The notes under the pieces are model-generated. The model searched no databases. It saw nothing but the letters and a program-made list of their open reading frames with translations, and was not told the origin of the DNA. The position numbers and the translations under genes are program-made. A stretch of DNA of 64,000 nt from Holacanthus passer (lineage: Eukaryota > Chordata > Actinopteri > Pomacanthidae), in assembly GCA_025331565.1 (NCBI GenBank), contig JAFREQ010000024.1:1126001-1190000 (forward strand), in the 5' to 3' direction. Each line of letters opens with the position of its first letter. Position 1 is the first letter of the stretch. Positions 35,447 through 49,200 of this stretch are shown here, piece after piece.

Positions 35447-38400
35447 ATGAGCCTCCCCTCCAGCTCAGAGGTGGGCGCCGAGCTCTACAGCGACAGCGCC
35501 TCCTCGGTGTCTCTCGACTCCAGTGTTTTCTTCAGCGATGTGACGGCGTCTTGCCTCAGAGACGCGCTGGACGTCTTCATCATCAACGTTGGGGGAAGTC
35601 GCTACGTGCTGTCGCAGGAGCTGCTGGCGTCCTACCCGGAGACCCGGCTGGGGAAATTAGCCTGCTGCAGCCGAGACTCTGCGCTGGAGCTCTGTGACGA
35701 CGCCGACTTCCTGGAGAACGAGTTCTTCTTTGACCGAAACTCACAAACCTTCCAGTAGGTGGCGCCTTTTTTCTTCCCTCAAGCAACAATATGATAATAA
35801 CACCATAACTTTAAATGTTGAATATGTTATATTGTTGTAAATATGTGGATAAAGGTTCACATTTTCAGACGGCCTCTCCTGAAAGAGTTTACTGCAGCTT
35901 TATTCCCTTAAAGTCTAAACCAGAAAAACAACTCAAACATCTAAAACAAACTATGTTCTGCTTACAAAAGCTTCTTGTCTCTCAAATGGAAAAGTGGAAA
36001 CACTGAGACTTTGTTAAAATCCTGTAAAACCTTTCAGGGAGGCAATAACAACGTGTCACTCTGACGCATGAAGACGGCTGTTTGTATCCCATTTCTTCCC
36101 AACAGTCAACTTTAGTTTCTTTCAACCTTTTAACCTTTTCTTTAACCATGACTGTGATCTTTCACTAAAATTAATCCAGTAGGTTTCAGGCTCTAGGGAT
36201 CACAAGTGTGCCCTCTCAGTTTGTAAGTAAACGTGAAAGCAGCTTGTGCACAAACTGTCAGACTGAAATTTGAACACCATGTTTTTTTTTATTTTATTGA
36301 AATAACTTTATTCTACATATAAAAACACCATTTACATAAAGCATTAATGAGGCTCAGTGGATTTATGGTTTTTGAGCTTCGGGCTGAACATCTGAAAATA
36401 ACAAGACGTGTCTGAATCGTGTTCACCTGATGCTTCCAGTGCGTTTCTGCCTCGAGTCAAACGTTAGTTTGTGTCACAGCAACACCTGATGTTCAAACTG
36501 GAGGTCGTCTTCACAGGTGTGCTGTCAGCCCTTGTTAACTGATGAAGACCTTTAAACTGTCATCGCTCTTCTTCCATGCAGCTCAGAACCCAATATAAAC
36601 TTGAAACTCAGAGCTCAGCTGGGGAACAGCATGGTCAGAAGAAATGTCTTTATTTTGTTCTTTCTTTCTTTCTTTGTAGTGTGGTTCATCGTAGGTGAAG
36701 GAAAATAATTTGAGGGACCATTTCAACAGGTGTGATGAGGGTCATGTGACAGCCAAAGACATCAGTTAATTTCCCATAGCTTTGTTAACTAGGCTAACGT
36801 AACTTAGTCTGTAAGAAGAAAATTAGAAACTCTTGACTTGATCACTTTGGTCTTGCAGGGGGTCTTTTGAGAGTCTCTTGAAGTAGTGCAGCTGTATGAA
36901 CAATTTCAGTTAGCAGGTGACCTTCAGATTGTTGGAAGGATATTTTGTGTCCAAACTGTACAGATGTCATTAAACCTGCCTGAGACCAGATCAGAATGTG
37001 AACCGGACCAACACCAGATGTAGTTCTGGCTGATCCAGCTGGACTCCAGATAACGATGAATATTCAGTATTCTTTGTCCTTTCCACTTTAGATTGTCTTT
37101 CCTCGTTCCCCCGAAAACAGAGAGACGACAGAGCTTCTTCTTATAGACTAATCTAGATAAACCACCCTGAAAATCAGGGTACCAACGCAGGGTTGTTCTT
37201 TGCTTCCTTTTGTTTCTGCTTGTTTCTTCTTTCAGTTCTTTTCTTCTTTTGTTTTTATGTAATGCTCATGAATCACTTTTGTAAACATCTACAACCTGTC
37301 GCTGTGCATTTCTGCTGACAGGTATGTGATGAACTACTACCAGACAGGTCACCTGCATGTGAGAGAGGAGCTGTGTGAGATCTCCTTCCTGCAGGAGATC
37401 GAGTACTGGGGCATCGACGAGCTTCGCATCAACCCCTGCTGCCGCGAGCGTTACTACCGCCGCAAGGAGCAGAAGGAGACCCTCGACGTCCAACGAGAGT
37501 TTGAGTCCGAGGACGATGATGAGGACTTTGTTGGTGCTGCCTGTCCGGCTCTCCGCCGCCGCCTTTGGGACTTGCTGGAGAAACCGGAATCATCGCACGC
37601 TGCTCGTACCTTCGGCTCACTGTCAGTCTTCTTCGTGGTGGTGTCAGTCATCAACATGGTGCTCATCTCGCTGGATTTGGGGGAGGACTTTGATGTGAGT
37701 GGTGTCGGTATCGGAGCACCGCTGCTGTTTGATGCCCTGGAGTACGTGTGTGTGGTGTGGTTCACAGGTGAGCTGGCACTTCGCTTTCTCTGCGTGAGGG
37801 ATAAGTGCCGCTTCAGTCGGAGTATTCCCAACGTGATCGACCTGCTGGCCATCCTGCCGTTCTACGTGACGCTGGCGGTGGAGAGCCTCCACGGAGGAAG
37901 CACCGAGCTGGAGAACATGGGCCGCGTGGTGCAGGTCCTCCGACTCCTGAGGTCGCTCCGTATGTTGAAGCTGGGACGACACTCGACAGGTAAATACATC
38001 TGAATGGCAAACACTTGTTTTGTGTAGGTCTGATTTAGGCTTCGTGTATGATTGGACCAAACTGGACCGAGTCTGGTTCAGTGTGGTTGCGATGTGTCGA
38101 CAGTGGGGAGACAAAATCATTGTTTGACTTATGATCCAGTTGCTGTTTGTTGTTCTCATTCAACCTGATGTTGTATTTTCAGACATCCTGGTAGTTGACC
38201 ACTTCACCACTTCACCATCACTATGGTCCAGACTGAACCATCTTAACAGCTGTTTGACAGTAAATGTGGATCAGAATGGGTCAATTTAAAAATAGAAACC
38301 AAAAGAATTCAGATAAAACCTGAGTCGGTGAAGCTTTGCTCGAGGGCACCTGATCATCGGCAGCAGCTGAAGGAGGCTTTTTCATTCAGTTTCCATTCAC

Positions 38401-38592
38401 ACTTGTTCCCCGTCTGTCAGAGGATTTCAAGAACAGGATGTGAACAACCAGAGAGAGAAGAAGAAACTGAAATTCTCCTCGGTGAGTAGCTGCTGCTGTG
38501 AGATTACAGCAGGGAGGTTTTCTGAGGACGACAAAGAAGAGAAAAAAACGGATTCATATTTTGGCAAATTCCTGCAGGAGATGGAGGGAGGA

Positions 38593-38649
<57 letters not shown>

Positions 38650-41007
38650 AGACTGGGACGTACGAGTGCTTTGATCTGGCTGATTTTGGGAAAGATGATG
38701 ATCCCTGGACTCAACTCATGAATAATTAAAGGGAACATGGAGAGGAGAGCGAAAGAAAGAAGGCGAGAGGCAAAGACTGAAGGAGGAACGTGAAAACGAG
38801 AAAGGAAAAGTAGGTTACACATGTGATTACTGTTCATTCATGGACGCTTCAACGGCAACAAGTCTTTCTTAAAACATCACCAGTGTGGCAGCCTGTGTCC
38901 TGGTCGATCCGTCGTCTCGTCCACGCTGGCTGTGAAGAGATCCTTCAAACATGACAATGAAAATCCAAAAAGCCGATGAGGCGACAAACCTTGCACCTGC
39001 CAGTACTTGAGTAAATGTACTTAATTACATTCCACCATTGACATCCCGATATCATTGTGAACAGGTGTTTCTGTTCATTTGTGGGTTCTGTGGGTTCACA
39101 GCAGCTCTGCCGTTCAACAGATCCAGACATGAAGACGTCTGTCTCTCGTCTCTTTACGCGAACATCACATGACAACATGTTCGGCAGCTCTCGTTCATAA
39201 CCTGCACATCTTCTGTTGGTCGTCTCTGTCCTCTCGGGTTCAGACTGAGGATCAGCACAAGGAAACAAAAAAGATTAATACAACAATACAGACAGAGTGA
39301 TGTGTGGTCAGGTGTACAGTAGCCCAGAGGGACAAACTTCAGTCAGACCTGATTATCCCACAGGGACGGGACACACTGATATACTGTTTGATGAGTCTCC
39401 ATTGTAGAGGCTGAAAAAGAGCGAGAACAAACTGTCATATTAGCAGATTCAGCTTCTTTTTGTAAATGTAAAGAAGAACTTTCTGTCGCTGAAGTAAACA
39501 CTGTCGGTGTTCGACACCTCTTTTTGAGCTCGTTTCAAATCCTCCCTCAGCTCATTTCTTTTCTCTCAGAGGAGAACAGACAGATGACAAGTCATTGTGG
39601 GTGTGAACATCGGCCTGTGAGCGACTCACATCTGGGTCTATTTATAAATTTGCTGTTTCGTCTTTCTCGTTATTTTCTCCTCGCTGAACGGCTTCAGTCC
39701 TCAGACGGAGAATAAAACAGGAGACGAAGTGAAGAGACGATCACATGCTGTCGATCACAGACGATGGAGAGAAAGATCCAGTCAAAGAGTTTCTTTCCAA
39801 ACCAACATATTCAGACAAACTGTGACAGAAAAAACTGTGGATCAGCTGTGATCCAAAGCAAAGAGTCAAACTGAGACTTTCACAAAACTAATTATGGTTT
39901 AATAAACAAAATACTGACATTTGAATGAAAACTTAAATTCTGGAATCACGTTTTTTTTTTTCTACAGTCGTGTGTAAATAAAAGATAAAAGAAAATAAAA
40001 ATGTGAAATGAACATGATTATTCTAGTTGAGTCGTCATTACAACAATGACATGACATAAAAACTGAATTGTCTGAAAACAACCTACAAATTTGGTGAAAT
40101 CTGGACTCAGGTCTTTATGTCTGTGCGTTTGAAAACCACGTTAGTTTTTATGTGGTATAATGTGTTTGTACACTGATTAAACTCAAACGTCTTTCATTTT
40201 CCTTCATTCAAAAGTCTCAATTGAATCATGCCAGAGAGTTTTTTTAACAGTTGTTGTCCACAAATTTCTGACCACATGGGAATGAAGTATGACCTAAATT
40301 AAATGCAAATCAGTTGCTGGAGGTTGATTTTCATAACATACTGAAATGAATGGAAGCCTTTTGCTGCCTGGACGATAGACTTTCCATCAGAGAACTGTTG
40401 CAGGAAGAACATCAGTCTGCTGAAAATGCTCAGCAGGGATGAGACGTATGTGTGATGCTAATTTGTCCTCTGTCCTCATGTGTGTCCAGGCCTCAAGTCT
40501 CTGGGTATGACCATCGCTCAGTGCTACGAGGAGGTCGGCCTCCTGCTCCTCTTCCTCGGTGTCGGTATCTCCATCTTTGCCACGGTGGTCTTCACTCTGG
40601 AGTACGACCTTCCTGCCACCACCTTCACCAGCGTGCCGGCCGCTTGGTGGTGGGCGACCACCTCCATGACCACGGTCGGCTACGGAGACATCCGGCCCGA
40701 CACGGCCGTGGGGAAGGTGCTGGCCTTCCTCTGCATCCTGTCCGGGATCCTGATCCTGGCGCTCCCCATTGCCATCATCAACGAGCGCTTCTCCGCCTGC
40801 TACTTCACCCTGAAGATGAAGGAGACGGCGATGCGGCACGGCGAGATGCTGAAGAGGCTGGCCCGCGGCTCTGTGGGGGGGGCGAGCGTGGGAGGAGGCG
40901 TGAACCTGAGGGACGCCTACGCCCGGAGCGTCCTGGAGATGTTGAGGCTGCACGGGCGAGAGAGGGCGAGCACCCGGAGCAGTGGAGGAGAGGAGCTGTG
41001 GTGGTAG
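35447..41007 (+). CDS. kcnv1: Voltage-gated K+ channel silent subunit Kv8.1 (KCNV1), three exons
   Basis: Electrically silent alpha subunit. It does not form channels alone but joins Kv2 subunits and alters their gating and amount. Exons: 35447-35754, 37322-37989, 40490-41007 (stop TAG). They sum to 1494 nt, or 497 residues; human KCNV1 has 500. Order: T1 tetramerisation domain (about 43-150; INVGGSRYVLSQ, FLENEFFFDR, SFLQEIEYWGIDEL); acidic linker ESEDDDEDF; S1 (about 201-223), S2 (239-260), S3 (273-290), S4 (303-322; RVVQVLRLLRSLRMLKLGRH); S5; pore with TTVGYGD (386-392); S6 ending LPIAIINERFSACYFTL instead of the PVP of active Kv channels; C-terminus VNLRDAYARSVLEMLRLHGR and STRSSGGEELWW, which closely follows Kv8.1. 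ATG at 35447 (CCACCATGA) is a good Kozak context. Confidence 0.95.
35755..37321 (+). other. kcnv1: kcnv1 intron 1
   Basis: Donor CCA|GTAGGT, acceptor GCTGACAG. About 1.57 kb without recognised coding sequence. A short TTTC run lies at about 36659-36677. Confidence 0.85.
38595..38648 (+). repeat. (GT)n microsatellite, about 27 units
   Basis: The longest uninterrupted dinucleotide repeat in the window, in kcnv1 intron 2. Confidence 0.98.
38990..39045 (+). repeat. TACTTGAGTA repeat fragment in kcnv1 intron 2
   Basis: AGTACTTGAGTAAATGTACT then TAATTACATTCCACCATTG. Confidence 0.65.
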
Positions 41008-41622
41008 ACCCAGGAGACTCTGTTCCTCTGGAGGTCAGAGGTCAGAGTGGAAGAAGGTCATTTCAGACACTGAGTGGTTAAAGAGTCGACATTGGATCGA
41101 TGTGACATGTAACCGTTCAGCTCCAAAACAAGACCTGACAGGAGACAGCTTGTGGCTTTATAAAAATGTGATGGACACTTTTCACTGTTTCCTGATGTTT
41201 CATAAAATGAACAAGAAAATAATCAGCAGATTAAACAATAATGAGATTAATGAGATGTAGTTTCAGTCCTTTGTTCAGTGGAAATGAGATTCAGGACTCA
41301 GATGCTGTCAAACGTTTCTGTGGGCATTGAAGGAAGCAGCTGGTCTCCAGAGGTCTGAAGTAAAATGTAGGTCGATTGTCAGACAGTTGAAATATTCATC
41401 GGAGAATCGGTGACGTCCCCGTCGTGTTTGTAAAATGCTCCTTTAACGTCTCCATTTCAGCCTCCTGACAGGATGAACCAATGAGCACAGCGCGTTGGTT
41501 CCTCTGTGTCTGTGGTTGACACACATTGATTGTCGCCCCCTTGTGGTTGACCAGTGTCGTTCTTGTGTCATTGGAACAAGATAAAAAAACAGTAATTGTA
41601 CTGAATGCTGAGAAATAATGAA

Positions 41623-41909
41623 AATAAAATCAACCTTTATCAACATGATGTCGTAACCCTAACTTGTAATTTGGCTCAACATTGTGAGATGTTTCCCAGA
41701 ATGCACTGCATGGTTTGCTGTGTGTTTTCCTGTTGTGTACAAAACATTGTCTCTGTGCATCACCGTGGAAAACTTCTTCTTCTCTTCTCAGCGAGCGCAC
41801 GTTAGTAAGTGTTTTACAGAATGAGTGTAAAACCCTCAGGCTGTGTTTGGTTCCTCGGTGCTTCTTGTGTTCTTTCTGTTCTCACTCTGTGACTCAGTCG
41901 TGCAATAAA
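41623..41909 (+). terminator. kcnv1: Candidate kcnv1 polyadenylation signals
   Basis: AATAAA at 41623-41628 and 41904-41909, about 620 and 900 bases after the stop. A third cannot be excluded further on. Confidence 0.4.
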
Positions 41910-42621
41910 GGACGTTCTCCTGTGGGTCAGAGTGGTCTTTTCAAATATCACAGCGATGCCCGGAGGCCTGAGCGAAAACGCCGAGCTGCTGCCGCGATGC
42001 TTCCTGCGGTCGCACAGTCAGTTTGTAGACGAGCTGCTGTGAAGCGTCACAGCTCACATTCAGGAGCTGATGGAAAAGCAGCTGTTGTGTCAGTGACTTG
42101 TTCTTCAGGTCCGAGTCACTATGAGGAAAAGAAACATCTTCAGAGGCCAACAGGGAGAAAACTGATCATTGTACAAAGAAACATGATAATTTTATAAGAA
42201 AAATGATAATTTGAGAATAAAGTCTTGATTTTACTGGAAAAAAGTCATAGTATTTCCAGAATTGAGTCATGATTTTACAAGAAAGAGTTCCATATTTTCA
42301 GTGAATAAAGTTTTTATACTTCAAGGAAAAATCAGGTTATTTGTTAACAGTGAGCCTCATTCACATAATCAGGCATAAAACATATTTAATTACACCAATA
42401 TTCACAAATCTGACATCATTAAAGGGTCCAGTGCCTCATAAATGTGACTGTAACAGATTTTTGTCCCCACACTGTGATAAATACAAGAACACACACACAC
42501 ACACACACACAGAGGAGGTGAGACGATCTCGTCTGTTTTAAGCCTCGTTAACATCGATTTGTTTCACAGTGTTAACAGACACATCTCATGTTGGCTTCAG
42601 GTGTCGTCTGCAACAGTGATG

Positions 42622-42624
<3 letters not shown>

Positions 42625-42663
<39 letters not shown>
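42625..42663 (+). repeat. (GT)n microsatellite
   Basis: Uninterrupted GT run in the gene-free interval. Confidence 0.95.
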
Positions 42664-42664
<1 letters not shown>

Positions 42665-42979
42665 GGTAATTATACAACACAACCTTTTCACTTTCGGCCC
42701 TGAAGCTCTGAGGCAGTTTGTCTCTTCTTCTGCTTCTTTGCACCAGATGCATCATTCACACTTTCATGTTACACTTTTATTTGAGGCCTTCAGGTGAAGC
42801 TCTGGAACAATTAACACCTGGATCTGTCAAAAACCTGAACCCTGATCAGGTCTGAGGTGTAAACCTGATCTGATCAAACGAACAAAACAAAGTCGACAAA
42901 AGTCCAGTAAAAATAATTTCCAAATGCAGCAGGAAGGAATCAACAACTATTTGAACTGGTATTTTAACCTCTGTCTGTC

Positions 42980-43220
42980 GGGACAAATTGAAATGACATC
43001 TGGCTTTTTTTGTCCTCGACTTTTCCTCTAGCGCCACCATGAGGTTCACGTTTGTGGTTTTGAGTGAAATATCTAAAGAGCTGTCCGATGAAATGTCATG
43101 AAATTTGCTTCACACATTCATGTTCCCCTGAAGATGAACTGTAATAACTTTAATGATCATCATCAGGTTAATATTTCAATTTGTCCAAGTCTCTGGTTTG
43201 TGACCAAATGCCTGCAAAAC
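42980..43220 (+). repeat. Teleost GCGCCACCAT interspersed repeat
   Basis: CTCTAGCGCCACCATGAGG, TTTGTGGTTTTGAGTGAAAT, TGTCATGAAATTTG and TTCATGTTCCCCTGAAGAT follow each other in the order found in a repeat that I recall as widespread in fish genomes. Shorter related pieces are at about 4548-4575 (npr1 intron) and 47340-47400. Confidence 0.6.
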
Positions 43221-46200
43221 TGATGGCAAAGTGTTTGGAGGAATCTGTAATGAATTAGTCAAGATCCCAGATAAATAACAACATGACAACATGCTGTTTC
43301 CACAAAGCTGCTTCATTCATGGATGTAAACATCAGAGCGCTCACCCAGCTTTTACACGTCTCCGTGTGTTGATAAGTCAAATGTAGGAATCTTCAGGTTC
43401 TCAACATGATGCTGCAAAACAGACTAGAAGAACAGAAACAAACCTAAAAGTCAAGTTGTTTTATGGAGGAAACAAGCCAAGTGTCTGTTTGCATTTTATG
43501 TCCAAATGAAAAATGTGTTTTATATAAGAAAAGCTTTTCTCAGAAGATTATATATTTGACACTGAGCTGGCAGACAGTCTGCTGTGTGTGTGTGTGTGTG
43601 TGTGTGTAGAATATTTCATGGTTTCAGTTAAAGAATAAAGAATAGAAATCCACACGTTTCAAATGTTTTTTGTGATGTTTCAGTTTGTTCACTGAACTGA
43701 TGAAAACGTAGTGAACTTGGCTGTGCTGAGACGTCGATCAGCTGTGACCTCTGACCTCTGACCTCTGTTGTTGGTGATCTGGGAGCTGAACTTACTTCAC
43801 TGTGTTTCACTCAGGTCCCTCTGAAGAACTCTTTTCCTCCTGAATGTTATGTTCCAGTTTTTTTTCTCGCTGTGCAGCCAGAGGCATCAAACGGTGAATT
43901 CAGGTCAGCTGCGAAGGCTGCGAGTCGTCTGACGAAGCCGCGGTGAAGGTGCTGCTGCAAAAATAAAAATATGAGAAGGAGGGAGACAGTTGATCAATAA
44001 ACATGTTGGGATCAGGACGGCCCTTCTGTCTGTTTAGGCATCACATGTTTGGAAATGAGATCACAGGTTTGGACTGAAAATTGGATATCAAAGATCAATA
44101 ATTTAGTTTGGAAAAGAAAAGAGATTGCATCATCTATGCATAAACATCTAATGTGATTTCACATGTTATTCATCAGTGTTAAAGACGGAGCAGGTCACCA
44201 CTTTATCTGAAGAGGACACAAACATGACGATGACCTGAAAGTAAGAAGTGTTGCCACCATGTTGTGCTGCGTGTTTCTACAGCAGCCCAGAAGGGACAAA
44301 CCAAACCTACGCACCTGGAAGGGCAGGACGACCAAATCCTACACACTGGTCCTTCATGTCATAGATGAGATCCTGTTCACTCTTGTACCTGCCTGATAGT
44401 TCACAAAGTACCACATGAATGGATTCAAGCTTTTCATGCGTGAATTCACGATCATTCATGTACAACTACCATAAAATGTGACCAAAGAAGGTTTCAACCC
44501 AGATGCAAAGCTAATCTGAAGACAACGGGTCCGACGGCCAGAACGCCTGACTGCAAAGCTAAGGTGGAAGTCTGACAGACAGTACAGTCTAAGCTGCAGG
44601 GCTGAAAGTGGGAACAGGTGTGGAGGCAGGTCAGGTGACTTTAACCAAACCTGATCCACAGAGGAGGCAGAACAGAAAAGGTTCATGACGGCTTGTTTGG
44701 ATCTTGAGCCTTTTATAGATTCTCTCTTTATTCCTGCACAGTTTCATGCGCTTCGAGCTTTATGGGCAAATCTTCTGTCCTACTTCACACCGTGTCAGTC
44801 GAGTCAGGCTTCTTCTCCCCTCAAGCCTGTTGCGGTTCCCCAGAGAACCACAGACAACTCGCTCCGTCTCCTCGTGTTCTCTTTCCATTCTGCAGAGAAA
44901 AGGCACAACCTCTTTGATCTGAATCCAGCTGAGTGTCTGAACACAAACTTCAATGGAAGAGATACAACAGAAGGAAAATCTGAGCTTTTGCACAAGAGTT
45001 CAGTTGGTCAACGACACAAATTTGCTCAAATTTGATCACTGACCTAAACATCGTGCAGAATCTCAAATATTCCTTTTTCATTTTACATGTTCATGTCAGA
45101 ACTTCTTATGTTTTTAGATGTTTCTGAATCCTCAAACTTTCTGATCATTTCAAATTTCAAATAGAAAATTTTCAAATACGAGTTAAAATAGAATTGTTGC
45201 CCCACATTCACATTAAGTCCTGTGTCATTAACATAAATACAGCTGAGATTAAAATGTTGTGAACAGCAGAAACTTATATTAACAATGTAAGGAAATAAAA
45301 TCTAAATCTGATCAAGTGAATCTAATAAACTGTCACATTATGCTGTGAGTTAACTGAGCCGTCATGTTTCTGGTTAATCTCAATTTTGTTGAAACAATCT
45401 TGTGGACGTTCGAGTCGTCCAGGTTAAAACATGAGGAGCACCAGAGACTCTTCAACAGACTCTATTAACCATCCGAAGCATTTTCCTCCAGCTCTTGTGA
45501 TGATCAGAGTCTCTGCTTGTCATAACAGTTTAGCTCCGAGCTGTTTTACTTCTCTCTGGTGTTTCCTCCTCGTCCTCTTCTGCTCTGATGAAACTCTGCC
45601 GTAACGAGAGACAGATCCTTCGACTGAAGTGACCTCGAAGCACAAGACTGCTGGAGATTCAGCTCTGTCGTTTTCACTTTGCATTCATATCTTCATATTT
45701 ACCTTTGACCTCGACAACTAATATATTTGGTGGATTTTTTTTAGACTTGATATAAAGAAATAATTAGACTTGATGTGTCTAATTTTGACTAAATATACTG
45801 AACAAAATCCAGACACAGAAGAGTGTGAGCGGATTTGTTGAGCTGGATGAACCGATGACAAGAACCTGCCTTTGACTTGAGACAACAGCGACGTCTCTGG
45901 TTCGATTCCAGCAGTCGTGTTATTCAGATCTATGACTCCAGCACCAAGACAATGATGTGAAAATACAAGTATCATCAGCTGAATCGACTCAAAGTTCTGC
46001 AGTAAAACGTCCTCTGTCGTCCTCTGGTCACCTCACGTCCTCCTGGTCCGGTCGTCCCAGTGCATTGACTCGTCTTCTGCCTGCCGGCGTGTCCCGTCTC
46101 CGTCCTCTCTGCTGGGACTCGGGTCGGTCTGCTCTGCCTTTAAAACAACTTTCCTGAACACGTTTAGTCCCCCGAGTTCACACAAAGGTTTTCGTTCAGG

Positions 46201-49200
46201 ATGAATTTTCTTTGCTTCAAATTCGAGCTGGACGACTTTTGTCTCTGAGTCAGAAGCAGAGACCTACAGAGACACATCTACCTGAGGATGAGGTGGAGTT
46301 TGATGGAGGATCCAGAAGGTTTTAACTCAGCTTTATATGACAACATGTTCAGATACACGTGACATGTGGATTCACAGATGAAGTGAAAACGACTGTTAAA
46401 TTACAGAATGTGTCCGATTCAGACCTGTTTTCATCTGTTAAAAGCTTCGATTGATGTGAACAGTGAGTTCACTTGTTTACTTGTTGTCTAAAGTAAAAAT
46501 CTAAAGGGATCATCCTCTGGGGAGTTTTCATCATAATCTGAGCCTTAGATTTGTCTCATCATTAGGATTCATCCTCTAGGGAGCAGGAAAATTCACAGCC
46601 TGTGGAAATACGTTCGTCTGGACCAAAGCATTTGATGGACAGTTTATCCATTTATCCATCTTAGTGATTAATTAATGAATTAGAGCTGAAACAAATAAAA
46701 AAAAATGAATCCACAACAATTTAGTCAATCAAATAATTGTTCAGGTCAGTTATCGAGGAAAAGTGTTGAATGCTCAGATGTGATGTGATTCGCTGCTTTT
46801 CTCTGTTTTACATCACAATAAAGTGAATGTCTTTGGTTTTTGGATAGTTTTTGTTCAGATAACTCAATAATGAAAATGACTGTTGGTCATTTACATGATT
46901 GAAGAAACAGTTTTATTCACATGTCAGCTGCTCAGAAATAACGACCACCCCAGAGAGCAACACAACGCCTGCAGGCATCGTTCCTGCTTTCCCAGAATTC
47001 CCAGTCAGGGACTCGTCATTAGCCCACTTCTGTTCTGCGAGAAGACGTCGGAGGCGGACAGAGATCGTTCCAAGGACAAAGCTGCAGGTTATTCCCAGCT
47101 GTGACGGGAGGTGAGAGGAAACGAGGCCGGCGTCTTCGCTTCAAACCGTCCTCGTCTCCTCGGCAGAACGAGTCCTGCTCAGTGTGAAGTGGGTCATCGT
47201 CCACACACACACTGAACTATCATTCAACAAAGCGCATCAGTTATTACTGTCTTCGTCTGATATGGTCATCGAGTACAGACTTTATTTTCCTTATGTGATA
47301 TTTCCATTTTTTCCATTAGATTTATATATTTTCATTTCAAAAAGTGGAGATTTTGTCCTGATGGTGGCGCTAAAGAAAAGCTCAGGGTTCAAAATTAGTT
47401 TGTAGCACCAAACATTAAAAACATTAAAGTCTGAAGATTCAGATCCTCTTTACTTCTTCCAGGATCAGTTTTTTTCTTTTATTACTTTATACGACTTTTA
47501 CATTTCAATTTAAACTAAGTTCTTGTATGACTGTTGTGACCTTTGGCTCTAAAACGTGTTTGTTCTGAGGAGAGCGTGTTCACCGTGAGCCGCTGTTTGT
47601 TCCACCTCCAGAGTCGAACCCGGAGCCGACGGCAGCAGCAGAGCTTCTCCAGACCTCGGGACACTTTGTTCACGGCGCCAAACTGACGAAGTGCAGACGG
47701 AGCAGCCGCTGTTGAACTGTTCATCTAATGTCAGCAAACACTTTGGAGAATCTTGTATAAAAATGGAACCAAACATCGCTGACGTGTTGCTGGTCGGTAA
47801 ATTTATCAGGATTTTTCACACATGGTTAAAGAAGCTCAAAGTGTTTATTTGTTACTTCATGTATTCAGAGTTTATCTTTGCTTAAGTGTAATATTGTTGT
47901 GATTTAACACTAAACATCTGGTTATATTCTAACTGTAAAAAGGTCACACATCGACTTACTGAACAATGAGTTAACTGGATGGTTTTAACTCTGTTTTAAT
48001 GTGTAGTGAGTTCTGCATTTTTCAGTGAACTCCTGCATCACGTTTGTCTTTTATTCTGGAATATAAATCGAATGAACGATGAGTGAATGTGAACTGAGGC
48101 TCTGAAAGCTGATGTTCTGCAAGAGGTCACTCATTTCGTGTGAAATCAAAGAAAACTTCAAGCTTAAAACCTCCAACAACTAAATCAGGTCCTGTGTCGG
48201 CGTCAAATGATAAAACAGTAATTTGACAATAAGAGATAAAAGGAGAAAAATGACGAGTTTGTGAGAAGTTTATAAAAACTGAAGCTGAGTTTTAGTTGTG
48301 GCTTCGTCATTTCATTCATTTCTTTCTCTGTGTGTTGTCGACCTTCAGTCGATCTAATCTGAAGCAGCAGGTGAATCCAGTTACTGCAGGTAACGAGCAG
48401 CATTTTTCATTTCAAACACCATCACAGCTTCATTATGTTTGAACCTTGTTCTCTGGCTGAAAAACACACAAACTCTCTTTGATGTTTCATAAAACTGAAA
48501 AAGAGGCTGCAGATCTTTAATCAACGCAGTTTCTCAGACGTCTGATTTGATTTGGACGAAACTTCAGAAAAATATCTTTGGCCTTTGTTCAGCAGTGAAT
48601 CTGAAAAGCTTTTTCCATCTGTAATTTCATGGCTACAAATCAATGAACTACAATGAAAAGAAAGCTCTGAGTTCACAGACGAACCTGCAAACACTGAGTA
48701 ATCTGAGGCAACTATGTTGATTATTCAGCTACTTCAATCAAACTGTAGAGCTGATTTGTTCTATGCAAACCAGCTACTTCTTACAAGACGAAGTAATGGA
48801 GTAAAAAGTAGAATATTTAGAGTATCAGCAAGTGATTAATGGACAGTTTACAAGTAAAAACAGCGTTTGTCTCTGTAATTCTACCAACTTCAAAAATCCC
48901 CATGTGATAATGACGTTTCTGTTTCTCAGTGGATGAAGACAGAAGCAAACTTTGTGCTCTACATTGTCCTGATATTGTTGGTTCCAGACGTTTTGAGATG
49001 AGCTGCTGCATCAATACAATGGAGTTCAATGTCTGAACTAGTGTTGCGGATCATTGTGAGGTTGAGACGAGTTCCAGACCAGGAAGCTTCATTTCATGAT
49101 CAAACAGCGTGAAACTTCCTGTGTCCTGGTCCTGTCGTGTTTCCACGGTCGCCGCAGCCTCTCGTCTGTGTGATCAGATAAACGGCTCCACAGCCCGGAA

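Larger units (their letters stand above)
37990..40489 (+). other. kcnv1: kcnv1 intron 2
   Basis: Donor ACAG|GTAAAT, acceptor GTGTCCAG. The 2.5 kb holds a long pure (GT)n tract (38595-38648) and a TACTTGAGTAAATGTACTTA repeat fragment (about 38990-39045). Confidence 0.85.

Noticed and set aside
37644..38159. 171-aa minus-strand frame over kcnv1 exon 2
   Set aside because: Antisense of strongly conserved Kv8.1 coding; no homology of its own.
40387..40953. 188-aa minus-strand frame over kcnv1 exon 3
   Set aside because: A His/Gly/Arg-rich shadow of GC-rich coding sequence.
45889..45925. GGTTCGATTCC, a tRNA B-box look-alike
   Set aside because: No matching A-box or acceptor stem and no cloverleaf could be drawn; at most a decayed tRNA-derived repeat.
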